NCBI RefSeq assembly: GCF_026262505.1
Contig: NC_067208.1
Location: 2,852,001-2,916,000, forward strand
Direction of reading: 5' to 3'
Origin: Trichomonas vaginalis G3
Taxonomy: Eukaryota; Parabasalia; Trichomonadida; Trichomonadidae
DNA length: 64,000 nt
Shown: piece after piece, positions 41,067 to 54,653 of the stretch
Numbering within the stretch: the first letter of the stretch is position 1
Layout: each line of letters starts with the position of its first letter
Notes under the pieces: model-generated
Seen by the model: only the letters and a program-made list of their open reading frames with translations
Told to the model about the DNA's origin: nothing
Databases searched by the model: none
Program-made: the position numbers and the translations under genes

Positions 41067-41508
41067 CGTAAAATTTTGAATGGAACAAGTTTAATCTTGC
41101 ACATGAGCAAAAGGGCTTTTAATTAAGAAATATTATTGAGTCCAAGGAGAGGGTACTGGCAGAAATATTCGTGTTATTTTCGTATTTATATTTTCAAAAG
41201 CTTTGTCAATTTAAATTTGAGATAAGCCGTAATGATCTCATATAAATTCTTTGTTATTCTTACTTCCAGAAATGAGTACTGCAAGAATACTTCCCAATGC
41301 AATTCAGAGTGTTGGAATTCTGTATTTGAATAGGGAAAATTCAATATACCTGAGAAAATAAACAAAGGTATGAGAATTCAACTTGTTAAAAATTAAGAAA
41401 CGAAATTATGATTAGATATGTATGATTACCGTTACTGAAAACGAATTTTCTAATTATGAAATTTTCATAAGTTCAGAAAATCATTTTTTGATAAGATTGA
41501 TTAAAGAC

Positions 41509-41982
41509 ATGATGCTTCAGAGTACACAGTACTTTAATCTTCCACATGTTGATGCCCACCCAAAGTGCAAGAGACTTACTGCTCAGTCCCAGCGTGACTA
41601 TGAAAAGATCCAGAAGAGAATAGTAAACATGGGATCAAAGGTTGACTTCGTGAACTCCTATGTTGACAAGTCCTTTGGCACTCATGTTAATATTGAAATT
41701 TTAACATCGATTGCAAAGATCGTTGAGCAGAAGTATCATGTTCCTCTTGATAGACTTGCAAAGAGGAACCGCAAGGCTATGCTATGTTGGTATGCTGAAA
41801 ACTGGTCTTTAGTAACCAAGATTTTAGATGAAAAGAAAAATGATGCAAAAAAGATATTTAAGAGGAGATCAAGAAAAGTTGAGACTGAGTTGAATCAGAT
41901 TTTGAACTCAAAAATGGATCTCCCATCTTCCACATTTGATCCTATGGAATTATCTTGCCTCCTTAACTTCCATGAGAATTAA
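41509..41982 (+). CDS. unrecognised small-protein family, member B
   Basis: Codes for 157 residues. An ATG at 41422 in the same frame is rejected: starting at 41509 (or the next codon, 41512) gives exactly the N-terminal length of members A and C, and a TCATTTT initiator lies at 41481-41487. The three family blocks are present: QRDYEKIQKRI...YVDKSFGTHV, LDRLAKRNRKAMLCWYAENW, and FDPMELSCLLNFH near the end. A Lys/Arg-rich linker (KKIFKRRSRK) sits between blocks two and three. G+C is clearly higher than in the flanks. Function unknown; a nuclear nucleic-acid-binding role is only a guess from the basic blocks. It lies 430 bases right of the giant element. Confidence 0.8.
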   Translation: MMLQSTQYFNLPHVDAHPKCKRLTAQSQRDYEKIQKRIVNMGSKVDFVNSYVDKSFGTHVNIEILTSIAKIVEQKYHVPLDRLAKRNRKAMLCWYAENWSLVTKILDEKKNDAKKIFKRRSRKVETELNQILNSKMDLPSSTFDPMELSCLLNFHEN

Positions 41983-44900
41983 AGTATTTGTTTTCATTTT
42001 TTAATAAATAATTTAGTATATTTGTTTTGTTTTAGAACAAAATGATTATTCAATAACAAGCCGGAGTGATATTATTGAGTAAATTATTAATATAATAATA
42101 ATAAACTCTATATAAAGTAATTTGTAATGTAGGATATTAGTATTAGTTGACAGAAGCGGAGTTAAATATAGTTCGATATATAGAATGCCTATAAATATAT
42201 GAAATTTTCCTAGAAAATGAAGTTTAAATATATCTTTTTGGTATTTCATTTTATGAATTACATAATATGTAAGATCCAAATGGGCATTCTCGTTTACAAA
42301 ATGATCTATTTTATTTATATTTGAATATGAAATCGTTGTATAAAGGTAACTGCTCGAAAATCCTTGTACAAACCTTTTTGCAATCATGATAATAATAGGA
42401 AATACAAAAAAGAACTTTTATTTCCTAGCATTGTTTTTGAAAACAAAGGAATTAGTTGAAAAATGGAAGGATGTAAGAATGTGATATAGATGAGCGTTGT
42501 ATCTTAGGTATTAATAAGATAAAAATCATGAGAAAATGGACTATTAATCATAAAATCGAAAAATAATATTTTTATTATTGGATATCATTGGGTATTTCGG
42601 AATAAAATCAAGAGATAAAACTAATTCTAATTCGAAAATTGCGAATTCCGGGTAATCTTTTAAAAAAGTAAAAAATGTTGTCTTTTTGAAGATTTTGATT
42701 GAGATATATATAAAAGATATTGTGGTTTATCTATTTTAATTTGTTACGGTATTCTTTATTCAAGAATTGAGACCCGTAAGAAAATAAAATCGACATAAAA
42801 ATTATATGAATCGATTTATGTAAGGTATTTCAAAAACTAAAAATAAGAGCAATCGAACAGATTGATTCTTTATGATCAGGTTCCTTGGGAGATAGTGTGA
42901 TTAATCAATATATATATGAAAACAAATTGATTAAATCTAAATCACGGCTGAAATTGAAGCCATGACATAAATTTATCGAAATTTGGATTCTTGTTTCCAT
43001 ATTGGGCATTTCTAGCAGAAAAATAATGAAAAAATAAGTGGGTATGAAGAGAGGGATATAAGATTTGAAATTTGTGAGGAAATTCAAAAAATAAAATATT
43101 GAATTGACGTCTAAATTGTTACTTTTAAAAATATTAAAATCGTTAGTTTTGATAAGAATAGAGTATGGTATTTATCGGAATTCAATTTAAATTGAAAACC
43201 AAAAACTAAATCGAATTTAAGAAAGTTGAAAGATATATAGTTTTATTTATGTTTATGATCGAAAGTATTTTATTACGGGTTCATTTGAATAGGAGTTTTT
43301 CTTTTAAAATTAATCATTTTTTAATTCAATGAAATATTTGTAAATGCCGATATTTATGTTCTAAAGTGGGAAATATATCTTTTATTAAACTTTTGATTAT
43401 TATCGTTAATTTTCATATTGTTTTATTTTGAATGATTTATAAATATCTTGTAATATATTTAAAATTTCTTCTCAAAATCAAATTCAATACAAAATCATTA
43501 AGAAATTCTGAGCTTATTTCAAATATTTTGAGGTAAAGATTTTCTTTATAGTGAATGACAATCAAAATAAATCTTTTTGTAAAAGTTAATTTTATATATG
43601 CTACATGGCGTTTCTTCAGGTGCACTTAAATTCAGAATTCTTGATTGAACGTCGAAAATAATTTTCATCAAGCAGCAAAATACAAGAAACAATGCGTTGT
43701 AAGAGATTTTCGGCCATATTAACGTGTTGTGAGTGATATTTCAAAACAGGGAAAGATTTATAATTATTTTTGCGAATATCAAGGAAAATAGAATTTCAAA
43801 ATGGTTTCTTGTATTTAGAAAAGCACATGTTTTTTGAATTATGCTCATTTTCATCTACAATTTCAAATGAAACAATAGAAAGCAATAAATATGTATTAAA
43901 TAAAGCAACGATAAAATTAAACTTTTATTGAATTACTGAACTTAAAACTGTTTCGAGAAAAAGAAATAAAAAAAAAAAAATAATCTTCCTTTTTGCATAA
44001 AGGAGAATTTTGTAGTCTTATAGTTGTAAAACGATAAAGCTGTGATCAATACGGGTGTGTTCAATTTCGACGAATATCTTAGTTGAACGTTTAGTATTTC
44101 AATAAGTTTCAAATCGAAAAAAAAATAAAATGTAATCTAAACATATTTTAAAAAGAATTTAAGATGTGAATTCGTATGTATCGGCAAGTGGATTAGCCGT
44201 CTTGAAGAGTTTGGAAAATTGCTAAAGGCTTACGAGAATTGTTAATGCTGATATGAAATATGTATTGATGGGATATTTTGAGTATAGTTTTGGTACTGTA
44301 TCCCATAAAAATTAAGTAAACGATATGAAAATAAAAATCATTACGAGGTTAGTCTAACAACAACAAAATTTTGTGCGAGTAAGTCGATTGTAAGATAGGT
44401 TTTATCTAATATCCGCTCAAAGGAATACAAAAAAATAACGCAAATGATTAATCTGTATACAAGAACGTAATTTCGTGCATATCTGAATACCACTAAACGA
44501 AAATCATAAAAAGTAAATGGTTGTGTTAAAATTCGGAAATTTGTAAATTAATTGAGGAACATAGAACACTAAGGAGAGGTAATTTATGTTCTTTTTGAAG
44601 GAAAGTAGTTAGGTGGAAATGTTCTAATGTCTCATTCAAAATCAAGACTTAAACTGAAATTACGTTGAAATCTGATCCTTCTTGGTGAAAAATTAGAATG
44701 AGAAATGAATTACTTGGCTATGTGGAATTGGGTTGTAAAGTCCCTCAAGACGAATGAAGAGAAATATGAATGTTCTGGATTCGATATGAGAAAAAAGTGA
44801 GCGGTAATAAAGTATTTTTATTCTGTTTTTATAATCAACGACAACAAGATAACGACCAGAATTGTTCTCATTATGCTCAGCATATGAAACATAGTAATAG

Positions 44901-46862
44901 TGTGTATGAGCTCATAGAATGACTTCTGTTTAATTTCGATAAAAGATTATCAGTTTGTTATATATCCTTACTTTGCTTACCAATAAGGGAATTGAATTGT
45001 ATTATGAAAATAAAACGAATCTGATCGCTTAAGAAGAGCAAAATTCGATGATAAGAAAGGAAATTATTTATTAATTAAACTGCTTTCAGGAATACTTTGA
45101 AGCACCATTTTTGGTTTTTCCCCTACCACCGCACAAAAATCATGCAATAATAAGGATTTTTAATTTAAGAAAAAATAGAATTAGGTAAATAAATCGTTAG
45201 ATCCTCAATCACATCAAGCATTCCTTCTTACGATAAGATTGTGGAATCATTTGCAGTGTATGATAATTGGATTATAGTTAAATTGAAAGAAATTTTGATA
45301 ATTTTCCAAAGTTAAGTATAGTATGTTCAAATATATTAGAATTTAAAAAGTTGCAAACCGCTTAACTGTAAACAATCGATATTAAGTGCTTGAAGAAAAT
45401 CGATATCAATATTTAAATTTTTCGGGTGTTTTTTGACTGAAAGCTATTGCCTTGGGTATCTAGAATGAAGTTTTCCTTGATGATTTTTTCCAAATTTTTT
45501 TCATTTTGGAAAACGCCATATCAAATTTCTAGAAATGGAAAACGTTTTTTACAATTCTCGATTTTTTTTTGGAAAATTGAGGTTAAAAATTTTGAAAATT
45601 CAAAATTAATAGAGGAACAAAGAGATTTCATTGTTTTTAAAATCGACAGATACATTTTATTTTTATCAAATTATATATTTATCCTAAAATATGTCAATAA
45701 TAGAACAAATTTGTATTACTATTTTAATGTTGGAACTTTGTGACAATATTCGAATCAACGAAAACTGATTAAAATACATGTACATAATAAATTTATATAT
45801 ATTATTAAGGCAAGAAAGTGATATAACGATTTTACAGGATCAAATTAAGGAATTGTTTCATATGTTTCAAAAACTTAGTAAATCTCTGGAAGTTAATCAA
45901 CAAAATCAGGATTTTATTCAAAGGTAAGTTAGAGATATATATTATGTTTGTATTTCGATAATTCATCTAAATAAAATGCGCATTAAATTTGCGTATTTAG
46001 ATCTCTTATCATAGGCTTCTGATCAGTTAGTGACATTTGGAGTTGTGGGAGCTACGTAGGGTCTGTATCTCATAATCAAACAAAAGTTATGCTAAGATCT
46101 TTGAGATTTTTATTACCAAGTAGTATGTATAGTATTATAATATTATGACTTGCCAATCTGCTGTTTCAGTATTGATTTAAATTCTATTAAGATAAAATCG
46201 TTATTGAATTATCATTGGCTATGTATGGGATTGCTACTGTTGTAATATTTTGAAAATATAACGGTATAAATTTTAATACAAGATATGATGAGTTGAACTT
46301 CGAATAATTAGATTCCTGTAATATCAATCTTCTTCATCCCACAGTATATCATTACTGTATAATAATGATGTGGATCAATTCTGTTTCATTGACCAAATAA
46401 GGCAGAAACAATATACTCAGATGCCACTTTTTTACTTTCAAAATATATTACCTTTTTTTCAAAATTTTATATAGCAGTAAAATTTCGGTTTTTCATGCAG
46501 ATAAATATGTTTTCATTCTGCATAAATAAACAAGCAATATATAGTATTCCATCTGGATGCATATTTCTATAGAGAATTCCCATTTCACCTTATTAGATGA
46601 TGAGATAAAAGTACTTTAACAGCTCCATCAATAGGTTTTTTCTCAATTTTTTTTGGTAAAATAAGTTAGTCACTTAAATTTTATGAAAAATAGAAGAAAA
46701 ACGGGCTTTGTTTCGCCATCATTCTATCAAAAATATCTATTAATCGGTTTCATATGCCATCTGATTTTTGGTTGACCAAAAAACAAATCAAGAAATGATT
46801 TTAAGCATGCTCTACACATTCATCCCCAAATACAATAAAAGATAATAAGGATAGTTTTATTT
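41983..46862. other. AT-rich intergenic region, G-rich + strand
   Basis: No gene was recognised in 4.9 kb. In lines sampled by hand, + strand G is about two to four times as frequent as C up to about 46.3 kb, where the skew reverses. Confidence 0.6.
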
Positions 46863-46864
46863 AA

Positions 46865-48345
46865 GGATGTCAATTCGGAAAATTGTTTTCGTTTTAGGAG
46901 AATATAATTTTCCATTTGGAAAATTTAAAAAGTGAGACGCGCAGGATTCGAACTTTTTTAAAAGTTGATTTAAATATATTCTACTGTGGAATCTAAGGAT
47001 AATATCATATTTAAAATAAGAATATACGAGTTTAAGTAGTATTATTTTTTCGATAAATTTGAGAGTATGTACGTTTAGGGCATCAAAAGTGTCAATTCGC
47101 TCAGCGAAAGCTGAGCTAGCTTCGTTCTCGAAAAAATAGGGAAGAAGTGAAGGAGAGTGATACAGATGTTGACACATTCATATAATTTCAACAAATTTGA
47201 TCAAATTGAAATTCAATGAAATTCAATTCACTTCATATCCTTCAGTCAGTACATTGACATCCTTCTACATCACAATGATAACTCGTGCATCAATAGTTCT
47301 ACAACTAACTCAGAAAAAACAAGATTTTTCCTTCCAGCTTACAGCTTTTAAAAAGTTTCGATGATAAAAATCACTCTACTCTTGTGTTATAGATATGTGA
47401 TGATAGTAGGTAAACATATTCTTATCGATTTTAATAAAAATATTTTTACGAAAATCTGAACCAATTACAGAGTTATTCATAAAGTTTATGATAACTGTAA
47501 TTATTTCATCTTTGTTTTATATTTGAATAAACAATTTAATTTAATTTGCATAATATTTTTTGGTTGAAAGACAGGAAACTTAGTTGAGTTTGTATTATTT
47601 TTATCGTTTAATTCATCGAATCAGTGAGTGATCCAGATATTTAAGATATTTAGAAAAAAATTATTAATTTGATTAACAAATTTTAATCAAAATAGCAAAA
47701 ATCTATTTGATAGCTGTAAACAAACAATAATTTTTATTTCAAGCAAAATCACTTATTTTCATCTAAACGTATAAAATTGTCAATTTTATAAAAATAAATT
47801 GAAAATCTCAAGAAATGTAAAGGAGAGTAATATTTTTCAATTTTCTTTTTTTCTTTGTCTCAAATATTTTCTGTTGGGAATTTTCTTATTATCAAAAAAT
47901 AATTTTAATATTTGTTTATTTTATTACATACAATAAAATTTTAAAAACTCTATTTCTTCTCAAGAAAATTTTTTTCCTTCATATGAAGAAACATTTTGTT
48001 CTCCATTTGATACTGAGTCTAAATCTCGATTTTTGAATTTTCTTCTTTCCAAATTTCTTTTTTCCAAATTAGAAGTTTAATTCAAATTTTCAATAGTTTA
48101 TATATTTTCTCAAACCGTCTCAGATTTTCTCACTTTTTAGGGATTTTCTCTCAAAATATACAAAAATAGTAATATCAATACATGTGTCTAATATACTTTA
48201 AAACCATCGTGACAAAATTCAAAAACGAAGAGTTCTTCTCTCCAAATTTTTTTCAAAATCAAAAAAATGAGATAAAAAAATACGTTTGGAAAATTCATTT
48301 TTAGCATTTTCGGAATTTTCTCACTTTTCTTACAAATTGACATCC
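46865..48345. mobile_element. possible small transposon with GGATGTCAATT ends
   Basis: AAGGATGTCAATT (46863-46875) and its exact complement AATTGACATCCTT (48335-48347) bound about 1.48 kb; TTAA precedes the left copy and TTAT follows the right. A third GACATCC lies inside near 47267. There is no transposase. The pairing is short, so chance or an older element are both possible. Confidence 0.35.
46935..47125 (-). other. Pol III-like box pair on the minus strand
   Basis: Read leftward: an A-box-like TAGCTCAG with a perfect 7-base stem and GAAA loop (GCTCAGCGAAAGCTGAGC, 47099-47116), then about 160 bases later a B box GTTCGAATCC (46944-46953), then a T run. The spacing is far too long for a tRNA without a large intron, and the T stem does not pair. 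It may be a small RNA gene promoter or a tRNA-derived element. Confidence 0.25.
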
Positions 48346-48347
48346 TT

Positions 48348-49514
48348 ATTTTATTTACATTTCGAAATGTAAATCACCATAAAGATGAAAAAGTGTCAAT
48401 ATGATCTCAAAAAATAATCATTTGATAAAACTAATTTGAAAACTTTTTCAATTTTGATTGTATAATAACGAAACTTTAAATTAAAAATATATTAACGCAT
48501 ATAATATTCACTCCGAAAAAAAATTTACTCTCAATATTTTATTAATAATAATCAAGTAAATTATACAATACTCATACTGTCCATGAATTTCGATACAAAA
48601 ATCAATAATTTCAAGTATTCATTTCTGTGCTCAACGGTTCGATTTCTTCTGAAATAATAAAGAAGTATCGTTTTTCAATTTAGTGTTAATTCTTTAAAGC
48701 CCAAATGGAACTTTAATTTAATTATTAATGCTCAAATAATTTTCTCAATTTTTTTGTGATATCTATCAATTTTGAAAATCATTAGAATTAAATCTGCAGC
48801 AATTGAAAAATCTCATTCCACATAAACAGCACATTTGATTCCCAATATCATGTAATATTATTCATTCGCGACAAATTTAGCATATTCATAACTGTTTTAT
48901 GATTTCAAAATTTTGAAAAGTCACTGTTTCAATTCAATTTTTGTTTTATATTCAATAATTTTTTTTCGAATAATCATGCTCCAAAATAATTTTACAAATT
49001 ATGATAAAAACATTCAAATTTTTCCACTACAGAAATAAAATCTCTGTGCATTTGAGGCAAGAACCTATAAACAAGTCATTTTGAGATAAAATTTTAGATC
49101 ATGGAGAATTTTACGACATGCTCATTCATCCAATTTCTCTGAATCTTTGGAAACAAAAATTTTAATTCTCATTTGACAAGATTATTTTCAATTTAACAAA
49201 ACTTTCAAAATAATTGATTAATACAAACTATCTGCAATCTGAATTTACTGGTCAACAATCAGATTTAAGTTTTTATTATTATTTTTGATTATGAAGTACT
49301 ATATATTTGTGTTATCAAATTACTTGCAGCCATTAACAGGCTATTTCACGATAAATCAATTTTGTATTTCTTTTTGATATTTTTTTGATTATTGACCTTA
49401 GGTAGTAAAACAACATATAAAAATTGAGGAAAAAAGTTACTCAATAAAGATGAATTTTTATTTCGTTGAATTGAAAAAATCAATTTTTTCTTACACAAAT
49501 TAAAACAAAATACA
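48348..49514. other. AT-rich intergenic region, C-rich + strand
   Basis: No feature was recognised; C exceeds G on the + strand in the samples counted. Confidence 0.5.
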
Positions 49515-49949
49515 TTAGTGGTTATTTACAAGCTGACATATATCCGATGGATCAATAGGGTTATAATTGGTTTTGAGCTCTTCTTCTTGATATACTTGAG
49601 AAAATATCGCTGTATTAAAGTTTGATAGGGTTTTAAGCTTTGGGTATATTAAATTCCAATTCTCTGTGAACCAGCATAACAAACCACTTCTATTCCGATG
49701 CGCGAGTCGATCAATTTTTAAATTAATTTTCTTCGAAATTTTTCTGGCAAGACAAAGCAGTTCTTCGACGGTAAATCTACCACCATACATATGTTCTAAG
49801 ATTGCAGCTACCAGATCAATTTTAACTCCATTCATGTCCATTCTAGTCTGTAACTCTTCATGATCTTTCACGCTCTGCTCCGAAATCAATCGAATTTTCC
49901 GTGTCTTCCTAGTAGTGATAATATCTGAAATGATCTGCTGCTTGATCAT
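49515..49949 (-). CDS. unrecognised small-protein family, member C
   Basis: Codes for 144 residues and is the shortest of the three clear members. Blocks: DHEELQTRMDMNGVKIDLV, then LKIDRLAHRNRSGLLCWFTENW, then IDPSDICQLVNNH at the very end. The basic Lys/Arg linker of member B is reduced. A good initiator (TTTCATTTTC, first base about 49959) stands 10 bases before the ATG. It converges with member B across about 7.5 kb without recognised genes. Sequence conservation is highest in the middle block, which is probably the functional core. Confidence 0.8.
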   Translation of the reverse strand: MIKQQIISDIITTRKTRKIRLISEQSVKDHEELQTRMDMNGVKIDLVAAILEHMYGGRFTVEELLCLARKISKKINLKIDRLAHRNRSGLLCWFTENWNLIYPKLKTLSNFNTAIFSQVYQEEELKTNYNPIDPSDICQLVNNH

Positions 49950-49956
49950 TATTGAA

Positions 49957-49964
49957 AATGAAAT
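49957..49964 (-). promoter_or_regulatory. trichomonad-type initiator (Inr)
   Basis: Read leftward TTTCATTTTC; the A at 49959 would be the first transcribed base, giving a leader of 10 bases. Confidence 0.6.
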
Positions 49965-49965
49965 G

Positions 49966-52217
49966 GTGCAGAATTCTATTTTATTTTTGGGTTAATTCAA
50001 AAATATTTATTTAGTGCTGATATTTCAATGGATTTTCTCATCTAGATAACGAATTGCTGTAACTCTAATGTAGTCTCTTTTAAACAAATTATAAGTGTTA
50101 ATGCTTTATCTTTACTATATTAAGAAATTTTATATCCAAACCGTTTAAATTGAGTGAGGCGTTGTTGCAATTATTTTTCGACAATTGAAAATAGCTCTAT
50201 GACCTCTAATTCGTGTTTATTGAACAAAATTAATTTATATAAAAAGTATTATTCATAACTCTATCAAATTTAGACAAATAGCTATATGTAAATTGCAGAC
50301 AAGTGGATCTATACATCTATCCTATTATGCATTACATGAAGAACAAATAGGACCGATTTTATATCAGTGAACCATCAGTCAACGTTTTGCCAACCTAAAA
50401 ACTTTTGTATGAGAATATCGTATGGATGTTTATAAAGGTAGATAACTTATCTCATTTAGAATCATGCTTAAAATATCAATTTATTTTATCAGACGAAAAA
50501 AAAGTTCGTAAGAAAATAATCTGTATGAAAATATTTTATGAGGAAATAATTGGCCACTACTATTGATATATAAATTTGTATCAATCATTATTTGATTCAT
50601 TATATTTTTCTAATTAATATTAACCTTCTTTTATGCATTTTTCAGAGGAAATTTGACATGATTATTTCAATTTTTGAAAAGTAACGACTGTAACCAATTT
50701 TGGTTATTAGTTATATGCCATTTTCCTATTTCTCTTTAATGCAGATCATCTATTAAAGTTATATTGTGACATTCCCATATCGTTTATGTCAAAAACACCA
50801 TCTTATTTCATTAATTATTAAAATCAAGAAAAAGTTATGATCTATAATCAAATCCTCTAAATTATGATGATTCAAAACAACTACTAATTCGATATTCTCA
50901 TTCCTATAAAAATTCATCTAAATCTGACCAATTCATTTAAATTTCTTCGGAAAATTATTATTAATATGATACATTAATAGATTTTAGAATTAGGTAATTT
51001 AATTATTAACGTAAAAATCAATTTATTTTTGCTTTTTACCTAAATTTTGAAAGATTATCGAGCTTTTTTGTGCTTTTACAGATGAAATTTACAAATCAAA
51101 TAAAGCATAATTTCTAAGGCTAGGTGTTCTTTAGAATATCCAGATTTTCAAATCATTTGGAACCAAGAGTATTAATTTGTATATCAAACTTATAAAAGAC
51201 CAATAATAATGATCCATTTATAGAAGCATACTTGCTTATAAAAAGTTTGTAAGAGGTGTATATTGGATTCTTTATGAAACTCCTAGATTCAACACCATCT
51301 TAAGTACTTTTGATATTTATTCGTTTTATTTTCAATAAATATGCATTAAATCTCATATACGAAATAATGCTAGTTTAAATATGACCAATTAATACTCTTT
51401 AATAAATATTATACCCTACGTTCCCAACTTCTGGAAAACGGTTTTTCACCCTTATGATCAGTTTCAGACACTTTGGGAATCTCCCAAACTTTGATATTTT
51501 GCATTATAATAGAGAAACGTATCTAGTTTAACGCACAGTTGTTTTAAAGGCAAATGATGATATCACATGAAATTATCAAATTATCAAATTTTGAATTACC
51601 AGTCCAAAGGGTTAATTAGATCCTACACAGATGTGCGATAGTGAAACATATGTGTTCTTGATTTGAGAAGTCCTACTGATAGAGGTATGAATCTCACAGC
51701 TTTGTGTGAGTGTGTCTGACACTTGTATAGAGTGGAATATGCGCCGACATATATTATATAATAACATGTAGTTGATAATTATGAAAAAATAGAATTTGAT
51801 GAGAATGATATTGAAAGTTGTTTTGTAATTTGATATTTTTCTTATATGTGTTAATTAGTAAATGGCTTGTTTGTTGTGATCGTACTGTGAAAAATGAAAG
51901 GTATTTTAAATTAAAAAAATGAGATTTTGAGATATCTCTAGAATTAAGAATTTATTATGTATTTGGCTTTTATATAACTATGTGTAAAGGATCTCGATGT
52001 CTATATGCTTTAAATAAAATTAAATAAAATGAGATAAAAAATTAAAATGGACAAGAAGATATATGGAAATGTAATTTGTATTGTGTTGGTTGTTGGCAAA
52101 ATGATTTTAATACAGATTTAAGGATTTGGAATGGATTTGAAAAAAAAGATTTTTATTCAAGGAATAATAAGATTTTGAACTGGTTTTTATTTTGAGAATG
52201 TAAACTCCTTCAATAGG
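49966..52217. other. AT-rich intergenic region
   Basis: No gene or RNA was recognised in 2.2 kb. Confidence 0.6.
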
Positions 52218-52443
52218 ATATGTATTAGAAAGATCAATGTCAAACTTTTTGAAAGAATTGTTTTTTTGTTGAGTGATTTTCTCTCATTTGATAATATTTT
52301 TAAGTTAGCGTATCTTACGCCCTTCCAAAAATATGTATTAGAAAGATCAATGTCAAACTTTTTGAAAGAATTGTTTTTTTGTTGAGTGATTTTCTCTCAT
52401 TTGATAATATTTTTAAGTTGGCGTATCTTACGCCCTTCCAAAT
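52218..52443. repeat. 113 bp tandem duplication
   Basis: Two head-to-tail copies differ at one base (TTAGCGTATC or TTGGCGTATC). Each ends in a small palindromic part (GCGTATCTTACGC). Confidence 0.85.
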
Positions 52444-52599
52444 ATTTCTTAAAAATTTAAATTTGTCTCATCTCCTACTCTTAATTTAAAAAAATTTCAA
52501 AATCCATAATAGTAAACATTTCTTATTTTTATTTAAATCTGAAAAAAAAAATAAATTTAAACAATTTCTCTACACACGACGGTTTCAGCGGTTTTCAGA

Positions 52600-53240
52600 A
52601 TGGTTGACAACTGAATTCATCAGGATAATGTCGGTTGGGGTGCCCTTCTTGGCCTCCTGAGTACTCACCAAGATACCCCCAGCTCCCGCAAAACACCTCC
52701 CATAGGTGAGCATTAACTGATGAAGTTATTGACAACTTTATCTGATTTTTTTCTTTGTTTTTTGTTAAGATTTCTTAACCAAAGACTCGAAAACAAAACT
52801 TCGCTTCAAGTTGCTGTCTTCCCAGTTACTCTGTCGCAATCTTTTGTCTGATTGCGTGCAAAGTTCTGCTCCTTTGAGACTTTGCCCGACAGATGCATCT
52901 GGGAGACAGCACCCAAGCAGCTTATCGCTTCAAGTTGCTGTCTTCCCAGTTACTCTGTCGCAATCTTTTGTCTGAATGCGTGCAAAGTTCTGCTCCATGA
53001 ATTATCAAATATGTGCCATTTCAGGAGAGATAACAAGCTCATGCCTCCTGGAATGGCGGATTGTTCAACAATCTTCTTCTGATTGCAGAACTTTCAACCG
53101 ACAAGAGTGCACAATACACTCTTATCGGTCAAAGTTCCGCATTCAAGTTATGAATGGGGAACTTGATATCATTCTGGGAGACATGCAGTGACAATGTCTC
53201 CCGGAATGAGATACTGTGACCGACAAGAGTGCACAATACA
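52600..53240. repeat. hairpin cluster 2
   Basis: A G+C-richer block of many imperfect hairpins. It is partly enclosed by TTGACAACTGAATTCATCAG and its loose partner CTGATGAAGTTATTGAC. Clear ones are CGCAATC/GATTGCG, GCTGTCTTCCCAG/CTGGGAGACAGC, CCGACAAGAGTG/CACTCTTATCGG and CATTCTGGGAGACAT/ATGTCTCCCGGAATG. A ~126-base direct repeat starts at about 52802 and 52928. The two short open frames here follow the repeats and are not taken as genes. Confidence 0.75.
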
Positions 53241-53244
53241 CTTA

Positions 53245-54650
53245 ATGTTTTCAAATTTTCAGATTTAAATTTAATCTTTATTTTCATCATCATTTATAGT
53301 CTTGTTCCTTTATACAGTTATAATAAATTATCGTCAGATTCTAATATTTAAGATTCTTACTACTCAATTCAATATAATTATGTTAGTCACTCATATTCAG
53401 GATAATAATTTAAAAATCTATAGCTCATATTTTGATAGTTATATATTTAGATGATATATATTGCAATTCCGGTTTCAACACGATCAAATGCCAAACCAAG
53501 ACAAAATATATATGAATTTTCAAAATATCGATTTACATTAGAATCTATATCTAATTTTATCAATACACAAGTAGTGAATGTTCAATACATCTTTGAGCAA
53601 CGTGAATAGCACAATTTTATAGGATTATTAGTTGATTATATAAAATATAAGCCAAATCGAATCTGCTGTATAGTACTTTAGTTTATCATTGAATGTTAAA
53701 TGTGTTTATAAATATTTGAGTCAGATATCGCATTTTCTAATTTCAAAATTTATCTCATGAAGTTAGAATTTATTTGATCATACAACATCATGTTAGTCAA
53801 ACCAGAGTTCAATGGCGATTCTAAAATGGAACAAATGCTTGTTTTATCAAAATGTTAAAATATTAATCTAAAAAACTTAATATCTAACCAAACCATTCTA
53901 GAATTATTATATACAGGTATGGGCAATCTAAATGCACACGGAATTCGGAAAATTAAAAAGAATATTTATGAGATTATTAAATCTTATGTAATTCAATGAA
54001 AAGTAGATAATATGAATATCCATAGGCTATATATCAACATATGAGTTTTTGGTTTGACCAATACTATACTAATGTGATCAAATTAATCTGATTTCTTAGA
54101 TTTTCATTTGAAGCATTTGCAGTAGTAGGGGTACCTTTATATATTAACATATTAAAAAATTGCGCTCCGATTCGCAGTTTCTTCATGATTTTGAGATTGC
54201 ATTAGATTTCGCGATGCAGAAAAAAATCACTTTAGATTCCCGTCAAACTCTAAGTATAAGCATGTCTCTATATGTAGAAACTGTCTGCGCTATTTATTTC
54301 CCGGCTCAAAAAACCACGGTGTCTGTGTGAGGAAAATACCCATTTTAGGACCCTGGGTAGGGGGTCATGAAAATTTTCCAAGAGTTGGAAATATAGGGTA
54401 TGTAATCTAAATATTCAATTGCTCTTTTGAATATATTTATTTTCTCATAGAAGATGCATAACATTTGCTGTCATTTTTGAGAAATTGCTAATAAGCAATA
54501 CTTAAACGCAAAATTTCTGAGTAATTATAACATAAATTTCAGAATATAAACTAACATTAGAATAAGTGTAATGTGGAACTAATGATTGAGATCTCAAATT
54601 TAGCTTTTTTCATAAGAATTTTTTTACAAACAAAAATAACAAACAATATA
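53245..54650. other. AT-rich intergenic region
   Basis: No feature was recognised. Confidence 0.5.
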
Positions 54651-54653
54651 TAT

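Noticed and set aside
42046-45743. Several 60-113 residue open frames in AT-rich DNA
   Set aside because: Length and composition are as expected by chance in such AT-rich sequence; no initiator, domain or related copy was seen.
46944-46966. A tRNA gene 3' half on the minus strand
   Set aside because: The B box is good, but the T stem does not pair and no acceptor partner is within range, so it is not called as a tRNA.
46857-47177. 106-residue minus-strand open frame
   Set aside because: It has no composition support, overlaps the Pol III-like boxes and the possible inverted end, and matches no family by eye.
52852-53191. Two short overlapping open frames
   Set aside because: They follow the hairpin cluster and its 126-base duplication; both begin with the same repeated segment.
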